From the NCBI GenBank assembly GCA_022813625.1, contig JAKLMB010000058.1, positions 19,662-83,661 on the forward strand: DNA of 64,000 nt, in the 5' to 3' direction. Below the pieces are notes generated by a model. It was not told the origin of the DNA. It was given only the letters and a program-made list of their open reading frames with translations, and ran no database searches. The stretch is from Aaosphaeria pasadenensis (lineage: Eukaryota > Ascomycota > Dothideomycetes > Pleosporales). The stretch's first letter is position 1, and each line of letters starts with the position of its first letter. Shown piece after piece: positions 22,761 to 35,265 of this stretch. A program made the translations under genes and the position numbers.

Positions 22761-23354
22761 ATGTCATCCGACATCACTCTGCGTTCACCTTCGAGCCTAA
22801 AGTCTGAGATCCAGCCATCTGTCTCGCCCCCGACGCTGGCTTGGCTGCAGGGGTCATGGAACGTCACCCATTCCACGCTCCCCATGTGGAAGAAGAGCCG
22901 CAACGTCCGAATCACCTATAAACAGATCCCCAATACTTCGCCGGCCCACCTCGACGATCTAGTGACCTACCAGTCGCTCGACTCCACGAAACTCAAGACT
23001 GTCCGCGGCGTCGACAAGCCGTTTGACGTTCCCGGCACGGCACCCGAGCCTGCTGAAGACGCGGCGAGCCCAGCCTACCAGTGGAGAGGCAAAGGTTGGC
23101 TGGCGATTGCGAGCTCAAAGTGGGAAATATTGGGATATGGAGACGTTCCAGGCTCGGACAACCAATGGGTGGTCACATACTTTGCGAAGACATTGTTCAC
23201 GCCCGCTGGCGTGGATTTCTACTCGAGAAAGGGCGGCTTGAATGAGGAGACCATTGAGAAAATCAAGGCTGCCCTTGCTGGTTTAGGCGGAGAAGTTGCG
23301 AATTTAGCCAAGGAGATTTTCCCCGTCAAAATGGATGATGCGAGAACAGATTGA
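22761..23354 (+). CDS. Lipocalin/calycin-like cytosolic protein
   Basis: Intronless, 197 residues from ATG 22761 (context CCACCATGT). An in-frame upstream ATG at 22578 would add 61 low-complexity residues and is less likely. The protein shows PPTLAWLQGSWNVTHSTLPMW, then NVRITYKQI, WRGKGWLAIASSKWEILGYG and NQWVVTYFAKTLFTPAGVDFYSR. Alternating strands with an N-terminal GxW motif (LQGSW) fit a lipocalin-type beta-barrel. The C-terminal helix (ETIEKIKAALAGLGGEVANLAKEIFPVKM) is amphipathic. No signal peptide. Similar proteins occur widely in filamentous ascomycetes without known function; the fold call is inference. Confidence 0.85.
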   Translation: MSSDITLRSPSSLKSEIQPSVSPPTLAWLQGSWNVTHSTLPMWKKSRNVRITYKQIPNTSPAHLDDLVTYQSLDSTKLKTVRGVDKPFDVPGTAPEPAEDAASPAYQWRGKGWLAIASSKWEILGYGDVPGSDNQWVVTYFAKTLFTPAGVDFYSRKGGLNEETIEKIKAALAGLGGEVANLAKEIFPVKMDDARTD

Positions 23355-24271
23355 GTTACAGCAATCTTACAGAGGGGATTTGGTTATACCTGAGGGCACT
23401 AACACTGATCCTGCAGCGCGCTCGAGATACCCATACACTGGAACATACACGCCATGTACACGTCCATTTATACACATATCTATACTCGTACACACAAACC
23501 CGTAATCTTTAATAGAACAAATTGCGCAGGACAATGCAGCCAATGTCCTTTTGAGAACCCACTTTTGCATCGTGCGCCCCACAACTTGTACACTCATCTA
23601 TCTGATATTGCCTTGAGTGGTGCATTGAGAGCCTCACTAGTCACAACCTCCTATATGGTGTTGTTTTTGAGCGTGTATTGCGAGCCTATCATAGATAAGG
23701 CAACTACAGCGCACACCACGTATCTGACAGAAAGAAGATTACTAGTTATCAAAAAGCTGAGGCTCCCTAAGATTCCCTATGCTCATTGGAGGCCAGCGAA
23801 ACACGAGCTGACCGACACGTGATGATCTACGCCACGCGAGCGGTCGAATGTTTGGGACCTAAGAGCTGGAAGACCCACGCGTGCCACACTTCCGCTTTAC
23901 GGTCGCCTTTGAAAAGTAGATGCGGCCCCCTTCCGACGACCTCAACATGTAAAGAAAGCTTCCACCAACCGTGCAGATTGACTTTGGCGTAAGCGAAACG
24001 GTCTCAGGAATTCGAGCAGGCGTCAGGTGTCTCATTGGTAGAATCCCGGGAAAACAAAACAAAACGTCATAGCACAAGCCAGTCCACTGTGCGCACTCCA
24101 ACAGCGAACAAAAATTGAATCACCCGTCATCTATGGAGCTGGATTGAACAGGATTGAACTTGGACGCGCCATTGACATTATATACACAACCGTGTAAGGA
24201 CTACATTGCGCGAGCTTATGGATTTGGCAACCTCTGTTGGCCACTAATTACTCCTTCCGCATTCACCAACC
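23355..24271. other. Intergenic
   Basis: 3' flank of the lipocalin-like gene and promoter of the inositol kinase gene. Frames at 23454-23992 have no coding character. Nothing else seen. Confidence 0.5.
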
Positions 24272-25696
24272 ATGTCGCTCGCTGACTCCCCCAATGGCGA
24301 TGTCAGCATGGCCTCAGAAACATCAAAGGTCCCAGCGAATTCTCTCACGGACACGATGCCTTGCATACTGCGCAAGGCAAAGGATCATTCTTCATCCACC
24401 TACTCGCTACATTTCCTAGCCGAAGGCGCCGCCAATGTTGTCTTCAGCATCCGCCAATCCAGCGGCTCAGATACCCCCTTCGAATTCAAAACCACCAAAT
24501 CCTCATCGAACAGCGACAAGAAGCTTCCCCTAGGACACGTCCTGCGCGTGAGCAAAGGCCTCGCAAAGACACCATCATGCCCGGAGATCAAGAAAGACTA
24601 CGACGAAAAGGTCACCGAGCTGCTCCAATACGCGCACCTCGAGGACTGCGGCATGCCACTTCAGCTGACGAAACTCGACTCCGAGGTCGTGGCGCATCTC
24701 AACCAGGAGATCAAATCGCACTCGCGACGCAAGGTCCAGATCCTCGATCGCAAGGAGACGAGGTACGGGCTGCTGATGCAGGACATGTCGCCTATGGCCG
24801 GGGAATCCATCACCATCGAAATCAAGCCGAAATGGCTCGCGCAGTCGCCAAACGCGCCCGAGGGATTGGCTTCGTACAGATGTAGGACCTGTGCGCTGCA
24901 GGCGCATAAAAGCAAAGAAGCCAGAGCGAAGCAAGGCCAGAACGACCCGCACGGAAAGAAAAGGAAGAGGAAGTCGAAAGAATCATCTACGGAGGCTACT
25001 CATGACAGAAACCTCGCTGCCGTCGATGCCACATACGTCTGTCCTCTGCTCTTAGCTCAAGGCGACGCGCATTTCGTGCGACCTTTCGTCCATCGAAAAG
25101 TCCGCGAAGCAGCAGACTCGCTATCCAAACCTCTGGACCCGGCTGTGGAGTCCCGTCTTGTCGAAGCATTGACCGAATACCTCTGCACCGGCCGCGGCCA
25201 CACCGTCCTGAAAGCCCTGCGACAATACCAAACCGACTACGACGCGACGGGCATCCTCGCGCGACCCGAATGGCTCGACCTCGCCAAAGACGCGAAGAAA
25301 CGGCTCGAGGAGCTCGAAAAGCAGCGCTCCTCCGCCTCAACCTCCTCCCGCGCTAAGAATGAGGCCTCTGAAAAGGAGTACGAGGAAACGAAGAGGGAAG
25401 CCGGCTGCGTCGAGCGCTTCGACAACAACCTACGGCTCGCCATGACGCTGCGCGACTGCTCCATCTTCATCAGGGCGAACTACGCGGGCGCTGGGGAGGT
25501 CAAGTGCGAGGGCAAGATCGGAGACCTGGATTTCAAGTCTGTGCAGAAGATTCCGGATTGGAGTGACAAGGAGGAGGAGTTGAGGAATGGGTTGTACTAT
25601 AGGGGTGCTCACAGTGCGGGCGGGGGAGATAGGGATTATAAGGAGGACTGTGCCATTGCGATTGAGTGGAGGAAGAATAGGCCGCGTTGGTGGTAA
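24272..25696 (+). CDS. ipk1: Inositol-pentakisphosphate 2-kinase
   Basis: Phosphorylates the 2-position of inositol 1,3,4,5,6-pentakisphosphate to make phytate (InsP6), used in mRNA export and as precursor of pyrophosphates; acts mainly in the nucleus. Single exon, 474 residues. Motifs in order: the nucleotide-binding loop EGAANVVFSI (about residue 51), the strand LGHVLRVSKGL, the family signature EIKPKW (about 183-188) followed by YRCRTCALQAHK, and LRDCSIFIR near residue 395. An intervening basic, lysine-rich segment (KKRKRKSKE) may act as a nuclear signal. The C-terminus is complete with DYKEDCAIAIEWRKNR. Conservation is typical of the divergent fungal Ipk1 group. Confidence 0.9.
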   Translation: MSLADSPNGDVSMASETSKVPANSLTDTMPCILRKAKDHSSSTYSLHFLAEGAANVVFSIRQSSGSDTPFEFKTTKSSSNSDKKLPLGHVLRVSKGLAKTPSCPEIKKDYDEKVTELLQYAHLEDCGMPLQLTKLDSEVVAHLNQEIKSHSRRKVQILDRKETRYGLLMQDMSPMAGESITIEIKPKWLAQSPNAPEGLASYRCRTCALQAHKSKEARAKQGQNDPHGKKRKRKSKESSTEATHDRNLAAVDATYVCPLLLAQGDAHFVRPFVHRKVREAADSLSKPLDPAVESRLVEALTEYLCTGRGHTVLKALRQYQTDYDATGILARPEWLDLAKDAKKRLEELEKQRSSASTSSRAKNEASEKEYEETKREAGCVERFDNNLRLAMTLRDCSIFIRANYAGAGEVKCEGKIGDLDFKSVQKIPDWSDKEEELRNGLYYRGAHSAGGGDRDYKEDCAIAIEWRKNRPRWW

Positions 25697-26555
25697 ATTC
25701 GACCTCACATCCACGATGGAAGACACTGGACGTGGAGGGCCCGGTCTTCCGCCTGGCCACTTGCTGTAATGACTTGGAATTGCTTAGGCAAACTTCGCTG
25801 CACGTCACTACTCAGACCGAATTCGGATTTCTAGGAGTAGGCGAAAAAAGGCGTTTAGGAGCCGGGGATCATTCTGGATGGAGGGAGATACCTGTTCATG
25901 GGGGGATGGGACTTCGAGGGGAGTTTATACCCATTTCTTCTTCTTGCTTTCACTGCCCTTATTAATTCGGTCCCATTCTTTTGCGCCCGTTCACGACGTG
26001 TGCAATTGTTGCGTGCGGTATAGTTATCGTGTAATAGCTTCTTAGACTTCATAAAGCTTAATTAATGCTCAGTTTATCACTCTTCTTGCACGGTGGAGAT
26101 TTCTGGAAACAGACACGTCACAGATCAAAAAGCCCACAGTGGATATTGTTGCTCATGTATATTTTGTATCGCTTTTTGTCCTCACAGACAAGCTAGATCG
26201 AATAGACCTCAGGGTAGGGCCAGAACAGACCGGCGGTCGTGATGCTAACGAACTATATGCGATGAAGAACTGATGCTTTCTTCGTCGCGGTGATAATATC
26301 TTCAGCTAATTATGATTTTTTGATAGACCCCTAACGATAACAAAATCACAGATGATGAACCCGGCGCCGCGGGAGATAATGGGTCCCTGGGTATAAAGTA
26401 GTACCAAAACGTAAAAAAAACGATAGAGGGAAAAATGAATATCAACACCGCCCACAAAGACGACAACGATAGCAGCAGCATAGAACGGAACCAATGCTCC
26501 AAAGCACGCCTCCAAATGCCGCGCCGTACTAGCTAAGGAAGCTTTTCGTCCGCGT
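25697..26555. other. Convergent 3' intergenic region
   Basis: 3' flanks of ipk1 and spt8. AT-richer patches at about 26020-26070 and 26280-26330. No gene seen. Confidence 0.5.
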
Positions 26556-28745
26556 TCATGATCCAATACCGATTTCGTAACCGAGCAACACTTCCGTTGT
26601 AGCGCCTTCCCAGCCACGATTGCCGCCCGTCGAGATCATGAATGAGCACGTAGGATCGAGGTAGAGCTGGGAGATGACGCCGGTCCTATGGCCGGGGACG
26701 ATGAGGTAGGGGACTGCTGCTTTGGTTGTTTCTTGCTCGCGGAGGTCGTAGAGACGGAGGATGTCGAATGAGGCGCTACGTAAGTGGTTAGCCAGATATA
26801 CTGGTTAGAGGTGTTTCGCTCTGAAGTGCTTGTGAGTTACGAAGATAAGATGTGCCTTACCAAACAAGGTGCTTCGCGTTGGGCATCGCCCGAACGGCGC
26901 TCACGGCGCCACTGACGCTGGGGAACTTGAAGGTCCGACGAGGCTCCCTAAGGCCCTTGTGCAAGCTATACTCTTCTACTGTGCCGTTTCTCCTTCCTGC
27001 GTAGATGAAGTTTCCATCAGGTGACCAGCAGGCATTCATGCACCATGGAGGTGTGTTTCTTGTAGGCGTGATCCGCGCGACCGGGTTTTGTTGCCGTCGG
27101 TCCCATATTCTGAGTGTTCCGTCGATGGAGGCGTCGACGAATGTTGTCTCGGAGGAGTCTGGCTGCTCTGCTTTGGCGCCATTCTGGGTTGTGATTATTT
27201 CTTCTGAGTGCGGTAGGCCGTTGACGACCACGGGAGCGTCATCGTCGGTGGCGCCGTTCACTACAGGTTCAGTCGGCTGTGGAGCTGATTCGCTGGTGGG
27301 TTCTGCGGGCTTCTCGGCCTCGGGAGCCTGTACTGGCCCGCCGATGTCCATCATGTCAAGATCCGGCTGGGCATCTTCGTCAGCCTGCTGGATGCCGTTG
27401 GCAATGGCTCTCGAGAACTCATCCTCATCGTCATCACCGAATGGCGCAAGTGCTGAGGGGGCACCAGAAGGATCCTTATCGTCTCCAAAGAGCGAATTGT
27501 TATCGCCAAACAACGAGTCATTCTCGGGGGACCCGGGCGCGTCGTCATTGTTAATTTCAGTCGAAGGCTGGTTTGTACGTTGTGCTGAGACACCATTCGA
27601 CACTCCGTTCGGCTGCGGCCGCGCTCCATTATTGGATGAGAAAGTCCCATTTGATTGCGGCATAGTGTCTGTGTCTTGAGGAATGGGCAGTGTCGAAAGT
27701 GGACGTTGCTCGATAGCAGAAATCTGACTACCGCTGGTCTCAAATTTCCGCTTTACTTGTCCAGTATGAAGATCCCAATCGATAATGGTCTTGTCCCAGC
27801 TACCGGAGAGAACAGATTGTTCATCTTGCGATAGTGTCAACACAGAAACAGCAGATGTATGTTGTCGGAGCGTTGTTATCCGTTTGCCTTCTTCGTGCCG
27901 GACTGATTGGAGATTTATTCCTCCTGACTCTAATCCGGAGAGCAGCCACAGTGACTGATGATGAACGGCCAGAGAGTATACGGGAGATAGAGATGAGGAG
28001 TAATCGGACGCTCGGTCTAGATCATGTTAAATCTCCAATTTCCTCAATCATTTGGTGCGCTTACCATCCTCATTCTCCCAATAGCTCAATAGTACACCTG
28101 CTTTCGTGACGCTGTCGACGAACGGATGTCTTTGAGCCACAGTGAGGGCGAGCTTTCCATTGGCAGTATCTACCCAATTGAACTTCCTTATGTATCCATC
28201 TGCGCCGCCGCTAAAGACCCAGCGCATGTCGGGCGTCGACGTAATCGCATTAATCGAGGTACTATGTGGAGCAGCAATCGTAGGAACAATATCGTAAACG
28301 GGCGCGGTGAAAGCTTCAGGGCGGATTGAGGGTCGAAAAGGAAGTCCGCCTATATGGGACACCGAAGCAGTCCGGGGAGAGGGCGAAGTGAGCGTGACTG
28401 TGGGATTCGTGTTTGACCGCGACGGTCCTGGAGTACCGCCATTTGGTAGGCTCCCTCGTGGTCGCTGTGATGGGCTTTCGGGCTCGTCTTGGTCGTCATC
28501 ATCATTGTCACCATCGCCATCATCATCGTCATTGTCGCCATCGTCGCCATCACCATCGCCGTCGTCGACGTCTTGGTCGCCATCAGGGTCGTTGTCGGCA
28601 TCATCCGCATCTTCCATCACCTCGTCTTCGTGCTCATTCTCTGAGCTAGTATCTGGGGAGCCTACAGTATACATGAGATTGGTATGTAGTATTAGATTTC
28701 AAAACAATTACCAGCTCCGTTATCGTCATCATCTTCGAAGTTCAT
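26556..28745 (-). CDS. spt8: Spt8, WD-repeat subunit of SAGA
   Basis: Subunit of the SAGA coactivator that helps deliver TBP to promoters. Model complement(join(26556..26775, 26861..28016, 28065..28661, 28712..28745)), 668 residues; all four exons join in frame with GT-AG sites. The 11-codon first exon encodes MNFEDDDDNGA. An extremely acidic Asp/Glu tract follows (about residues 25-75), then LPFRPSIRPEAFTAPVYDIVPTIAAPHSTSINAI and the WD repeats (WVFSGGADGYIRKFNW, VLSGSWDKTIIDWDL, DASIDGTLRIWDRR). A low-complexity insert with SLFGDNNSLFGD repeats lies between propeller blades. The C-terminal block of exon 4 (IVPGHRTGVISQLYLDP, STGGNRGWEG, TEVLLGYEI) is diagnostic of Spt8. It is divergent from the helicase gene. 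Confidence 0.94.
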
Positions 28746-30124
28746 ACTGTGCCATTCAACAATTGGGGAACAAGGAGGACCCGGGGGAGAAGAAGATCCG
28801 TATGGTATCAAAGATCAGTTAGCTAAGGTGTTTGATATACTTGGTCTATCGAGAGAATCGCATCCAGTCGTACGATCGAAAGCTCAGCGCAGCGGGCTGT
28901 CGCAAGTCTAAGGTCCAGGGATGCCGATCTATAGATGAGGCTCGAGCGGGACATAGGCCAAGACACTGGGGGAAGTTGAGAGCAATTGCTGACTAATCTT
29001 CGCAGCCAATCATGCATCAGGCCTCCAACCCATTCCCAGACGTGCAGAAAGCAACCATCTGATTTCTAGTCCGCCAGACGATTCGATTCGATGGCGGAAT
29101 AAATGAGTCTCGATGCCCCCGCCGCTCTTGGGTGCAAAAGCCGAGTGTGGGGAGGGATAGAATGATCGAATTTCAAAATACTCAGGCATGGATCTAGTTG
29201 ATATGTAATGAAGTTCTCTCTGTATATATACGATGGACTGTACTTACCAATTCACCAGGCCGCGACCCTTGGGACCTTCAAAGAAATCATATCCCTAGAT
29301 GATTTCAATATCGACCATCTAATCGAATCTCCCAGCTCCCATGCATGGACGAAGAGGGGCCTTGGGACCCGTTGTCTGGCTAGCCAGATGAAGTCAAACC
29401 AATTTCAGATGATTCTAGACATGGTATACATTAGCTGTTACATTCCGCCATCTGAACAGCACTGTCGTTCTCTAATGCCCCTTATCCATGAAATATAGAA
29501 ACAAGCATACGCTTTGTGATGCTCGATGTACGCCACACAGCTTCTAGAGGCACGGTGTCTGCAATTGTCTGGGCTGCAGAGGATTGAAAGGGTTGGAACG
29601 ACAGGTTTCACCCACCATCACTACTCTGTCTTCAGCAGTGGTGACGACCAAAAGTGGCTGACTTCACTTTGAAGCTCTATTTTAGGATGGCATCACGTAT
29701 GGGGTGCCCCTGGTCAACCATTTTGTCGGTCAATCAGTCAGTTAGTCAATCACAGGCCTCACTGATGCCAGATCTGGTCCTCCTTAATGTACTGCGTTTG
29801 TCACATTTCACGGCTGGTTCAGAAAACGTACTAATATAGGAATCACCTGCAAGTTTTGCTCAAGTGATGCACCTACCCGTGATTCTTGGTGTGGCGGTTT
29901 TGCGTTTGTTTTCCGTCACTGTTCAAGCACTGACACTTTACCTTCTCCCCTCCGCGCGCCTTCCTTCATCCTACCCCAGCGACAACCACATCCGCGCCGT
30001 ACTCATCCCCAACCTCTGGAAATACATTCTATTTCTACTTTCACTGCTCTGCCTTCCCTTTACTGACTTTGTCTTGCCTTGTCTTGACTAGGCCATACTT
30101 CTCCACTGTGCCGCTGCCGCTGAA
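28746..30124. other. Intergenic, divergent promoters of spt8 and the helicase
   Basis: 1.38 kb without a supported gene. A CT-rich tract at 29940-30110 just upstream of ATG 30125 looks like the helicase 5' UTR. Nothing else seen. Confidence 0.5.
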
Positions 30125-33100
30125 ATGGCAAAAAAAGGGCGCAAGCAGAGGGGGCGCCCAGCCCGTCCAAATCCACCTGGGCGTCATTTGAACGGAGCAT
30201 CCAATATATACAACGCCCTGAGTATCGATCAGCCTGGTAAGTGCAATCATTGTTCTTCTTTGGCCTGGGCTCCCATGACAAGTTTGGGGCAACAGTCGGT
30301 GTGGCCTCATACCCCTCTCATGGCTGGGGCACTCTCTTTCATTTCTCTCACCCGTCCTTCATTAACGTACCTGCTAACTGAACTCTTCTGATTCTGCAGG
30401 TGGAGAGATGAACGCTCACCTTCCTGAGCGGCTCGGCACTGCGGCTCATCATCACGAAGGCATGGCCAACCAAGCAACCATCGGTTCAAGACCAAACAAT
30501 GACATTCGTGATTACTTCCGAGGGCCTCGAGAGCTCCGAGCACCAACTAGCTCATGGCTTGAGAAACCCGAGATTCCCACTCATTCAGAGTTTCTGCCGC
30601 AGAGCCATCCTGCCTCGGACGCACAGCGAATCATCGATGTGAACGATGGTCCCGAGCCGAATAAAGTGAAGGGGCCACATCAAGGCAAAGAAGATTACCT
30701 TCGCTCTTTGTATAATCTTGCAAGGGAGGATGCAATAAGGCCACTTCGAGACGCCATCGAGCAAGTTCGCAGATCTCCATGGCAAGACGAAAGTGACTTC
30801 GACGGTGCCAGTGGCAGTCTTGGTCTGTACGAACCGGTCTACCTGACGTCTATTATTGCTGCTGGGCGCGGACTCGGTATACGCATGGCCTTCTCACTCG
30901 GACGTGTTAAAAAACACATCCGGTGGGAACAGTCGAAAAGGCTTATCACTGGGTCTTTGGTGGCCTTGTCGCCTGTGGATGACTGTTTTCAGTCCAAGTG
31001 CGTTCTGGCTGTCGTAGCAGCCCGGCCTATGGATTTATTGCACCAAAACCCACCCGAAATCGACTTGTTTTTTGCTCGTGCAGAAGAGATTGAAGTCGAC
31101 CCGATGAAGCGGTGGATAATGGTGGAAAGCCGATCAAGCTTTTTCGAGGCCAGTCGCCATACTTTGCTGGCACTACAACATATGATGCAAGAGCCGTTTC
31201 CCCTTTCTGAGCATCTAGTGCAGGTCCAGGCAGACGTTGAGCCTCCTAAATATGTCCAAACTAATCCTTACACGGACATGAGCAGCCTAGTGTCAATGGA
31301 GGATATCCAGGATTTCCGCAATGTCAACATTCTTGAGGACTGGCCTTCAAACGAATCACACGGCCTTGACACATCACAGTCGAACGCATTAAAGCAGATA
31401 CTGACTAGTCGTCTAGCTATTGTTCAAGGCTCGCCGGGTACTGGCAAAACTTATGTTTCTGTCGTTGCATTGAAGATCCTGCTCTCCAATTTGGCGGATT
31501 TGGGAGGGGCTCCAATCATTGTGACCTGCCAAACGAACCACGCCCTTGACCAGTTGCTCTGGCATGTATATGAGTTTGAGAAAGACTTCATACGCCTTGG
31601 TGGACGATCGAAGGACAACGTCACCATCAAGAAGCGAACGCTCTTTGAGGTGCGCCAAGGTATGTCGGAACCTAGGCACCCTCAAGGAGGCAGATCTGTC
31701 TTTGCAAGGTTGAGACAGGTTACATCTGCCATGGAGAAGTTGTTGTGGCCTCTAATGCTCGGTAACTCGCCTATTGACCACAAGATACTCGTTAAGTTTG
31801 GTATAATCACTGCAGAACAGGGCGAATCAATTGAGGCAATCAACGCTATGGGAATGAGTACCCAGGGACCCGATACATACGGTCTGAAGATGGAGCAGTG
31901 GCTTGGTAAATGCGTGACGCCATGTCTGCGCCCCCTCCAACCGGAAGATTTTGCGGACCATGAAGAGGACGCCGAAGACTATGAAATCGAGAAGCTGCAA
32001 GAGATAGAAGCGGAGGCACAAGACGACAGTTTGGACACTTTAAAGGGGACCACTTTCCATATCAGCGACAACGTCATGGGCAGAAGCGGGACTCTATTGA
32101 ATGACGAACAGATCGAGACGATACTTCGGACCGACGACTTGACTACTGTACCCATATCGCACCGTGGACCCATCTATAACTACTTCCAACGGAAGTTGAA
32201 GCAGAAGATAAGTGTAGAATTTCGAAAGCTCGCAGTAGAGTACGAGAAGTTTGTTAAGGAGCGTCGAATTCATCTTTGGGAGCAGGATCTTGAAATTCTG
32301 AAAAGCCAGCGTCTTGTTGGCATGACTACGACAGGATTAAGCAAATATCGCGCCCTTATCTCTGCTTTGAAGCCGAAGGTGGTCCTGGTAGAAGAGGCCG
32401 CGGAGACCCTGGAGCCTCCTGTTACGGCTGCATGCCTGCCATCCGTGGAGCACCTCATCCTGGTCGGAGATCATCAGCAGCTGCGGCCTCATTGCCAAAC
32501 TAAAGAGTTTGAAGGCAAACCATTCAACTTCAATGTGTCCCTATTTGAGCGAATGGTAAAGAACAAAGTGCAGATGAGTTGTCTCACTCGACAGCGGCGT
32601 ATGTTGCCAGAGATTCGTTCCCTGCTGACGCCGATCTATGGGAACATACTGGAAGACCACCCAAGCGTTAAGGACACTAGCAATCGCCCGCCAGTCGAAG
32701 GCATGGGTACTGATACGTTCTTCTTTACTCACGAGTGGGAAGAACGACAAGATGCCCTCATGTCGTATGTCAACCCTGATGAAGCTAAGATGATAATTGG
32801 TCTAGTGAACTACTTAATGCTCAATGGTGTCGAGGCCAGCAAGATAACCATTCTTACTTTCTACAACGGACAACGCAAGGAGATCTTCAAACAACTTTGC
32901 CGGCACGAGAACCTAAGGGGTCACACTTTCACCATCGTTACAGTGGATTCATATCAAGGCGAAGAGAACGACATCGTCTTGCTATCTTTGGTGAGGAGCA
33001 ATGACCGACGCAAGATTGGGTTTCTGGACGTCATCAATCGCGTCTGTGTAGCCTTATCCCGTGCCAGGCGTGGGTTCTATCTGTTCGGAGACGCAGAGGG

Positions 33101-34068
33101 AATGGCCGTGGCCAGCGATTTATGGGGAGAAGTCGTGAAGATAATGTGTAACAGGAGCAAGATTGAGCAGGGATGCCGACCACCAAGGGGCCAACCACTG
33201 CGCGTTGGCTACTTTCTACCTCTTCAATGTATTACGCACAAGCGAAAATGGTGGATCGGAAGTAAGTGCAGCAATCCCGATTTGATATCGACTGCTAACA
33301 CACGAACAGCGCCCGAGGATTGGAACTATATCAATGGCGGGTGTGACGAGAAATGTTGCAGCGTCCTGCCTTGTGGGCATAATTGTACACTTTTCTGCCA
33401 TCCGTAAGTTGTCTTCATTCATCGAATCGAATCGAATCGTTTCTCACGCACATAGGTTTTCACATGATCAGATCAACTGTATGCAGAAGTGTCAGAAATA
33501 TGTAGAGGCATGTGGTCATCCATGCACTACGCTGTGCTGCGACCCTTGCAAGTGCCAGACCTGTGAGCAGCTCGACACCGGATCAAGGTCGCTCCTTAAA
33601 AAGGGGCCAAAGGCAGGAGGAATGCAAGCGCAATTCCCAACGAGACAACCCATTACTCGCCAGGCGGCCGCCGCTGGCCCATCAGCCTCCAAGACCAAAG
33701 CTGCCAGCAACTCCGGCGCCAACAGCACCCGACGCATTGCCGGCCAGGTAATCGAGAGCACCGAATGGGCCGACTACACCATTCGAGGTGCGCAGGAAGA
33801 CGATCAGCAGTACGCCAGGACCGCCCGCGAAAACGAGCAGAACCTCGCAGACTTCCACATCAACGAGACCCAATCAGTTAGGCGCAACGGGAACGCTTCA
33901 CCTGAAAAGCTGATCGAGATATCTCCAGATCTGCCCCCGGCTGCAAGCCTGCCTCTGAAGGACACAACAAACATGTTGATTGACCTCGGCGAGGAAAGCC
34001 CAGCTGAGGCTACCCCAACCTTGCGTCCACCACCAGGATTCGAGGCTTTCATGAACCTTCTCGATTGA
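30125..34068 (+). CDS. ZNFX1/Hrr1-type SF1 RNA helicase with NFX1 zinc fingers
   Basis: Predicted RNA helicase of the UPF1-like SF1 group. Model join(30125..30236, 30400..33261, 33310..33403, 33456..34068), 1226 residues. The first exon (MAKKGRKQRGRPARP) is basic. An N-terminal ZNFX1-type region carries LYEPVYLTSIIAAGRG. The helicase core shows Walker A GSPGTGKT (about residues 382-390), VVLVEEAAETLEP (motif II in the EEAAE form), GDHQQLRP (motif III), TVDSYQGEENDIVLLSLVRSN (motif V) and VALSRARRGFYLFGD (motif VI). Exons 3 and 4 add Cys/His-rich NFX1-type fingers (CSVLPCGHNCTLFCH, CQKYVEACGHPCTTLCCDPC), then a disordered tail. Relatives are human ZNFX1 and fission yeast Hrr1, which works with the RNA-directed RNA polymerase in RNAi heterochromatin. 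A similar role here is inference. The finger array is shorter than in animal ZNFX1. Confidence 0.93.
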
Positions 34069-35265
34069 GTTCGCTCAAAATACACGACCCCGTGTGCATA
34101 CGGGACAAACGGGTGATCAATATGTACGATGGATATGTAAGATGATACACAACACTGCGAGTATAATTAACAACCTGAACGGATCCCCTTTTCAAGGCCA
34201 TACAGATTCGGGAGACATGCAGATAAACCCATTGGATTGACGTCGAAGAGTACACGATGAAGGGATGAGTAAGATACATCAGACATGGAGACAGACAGTC
34301 AATCAATGAATCAATCACAAGTACTATAAACAACATGACCATTCATAGAGCACCCGTGATACTAATCCCTTGCCCCTCGCAAAAACACCAACTCTCATGC
34401 TGTTTGCGAAAAGACAAAATCCGCGACCTACGTTCTGCTTAACCCATGGGAAAGTTAACTAGCTTTCCCGGGTGTATGATGATGTACCCAACCGCCCCTC
34501 CCTCTTCTCGCTTTGTCATGCATTGATACCTTGCACCTGTGTGCTATTACTTACGAAGAACAGTGATGCCAAATATCAACCCTCACATGCCCTGGGCCGG
34601 CGTCGCCCTTCCCTACATCTCAACATGCCTTTACCTACACCCGATACCAGAAGTCCCACCCATGAAAAGCAAAAGAGTATAGAGAGACAGGAGAGATGAC
34701 ACGAGACGCGCTACATCGAGCGGGAGTGCCGATTTGTTAGGATACCAGTCCTGTTTATGTGAACAAGAAGGAAGAAAGATGAATCGGACTGTGATGGAAG
34801 GAGAAGGTTGAGTTGTGGTTGTTAACAACAATTTGTCCAGCCATAGATTCATTCACATACGAACGCTGAGGCGGAAGTTGTAAATGGAGGTAACATGCGA
34901 GGAAGGAGTTGGAGGGCAGGGTGAAGGTGAGAGCATCAGTGACACTTACTAAACACTTAGGGTCGTTAGGGTTAATTTAGGATTTAGGAAAGGGTTAGAA
35001 GAGTTAGAGAGCTTAGGAGTAGAGCGGAATCTATTTGAATTATATGAGAAAGGACTTTGTTTTATCTTGTTATCAGCCACTGAGGAAAAAAGTGGTGGCC
35101 AACGATCATTTACCGCCACCGAGCGAGGATCAGAGTTGAACTGGGAAAATGAAGGTGCAATCCAACATGAAAACAAACAAACCCTTAATAAATACATCCT
35201 CATCAGCCAACATCTTCACTGTCCTGTTTCATCTACTCGTTTTATTTCATCCCCACCATGCCACC
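34069..35265. other. Intergenic
   Basis: 3' flank of the helicase gene and 1.2 kb without a supported gene. A TTAGGG-containing patch at about 34958-34985 (TTAGGGTCGTTAGGGTTAATTTAGG) is not a telomere array. Confidence 0.5.

Noticed and set aside
34950..34990. TTAGGG-like words resembling telomere repeats
   Set aside because: Only two imperfect copies with unrelated sequence between; not an array.
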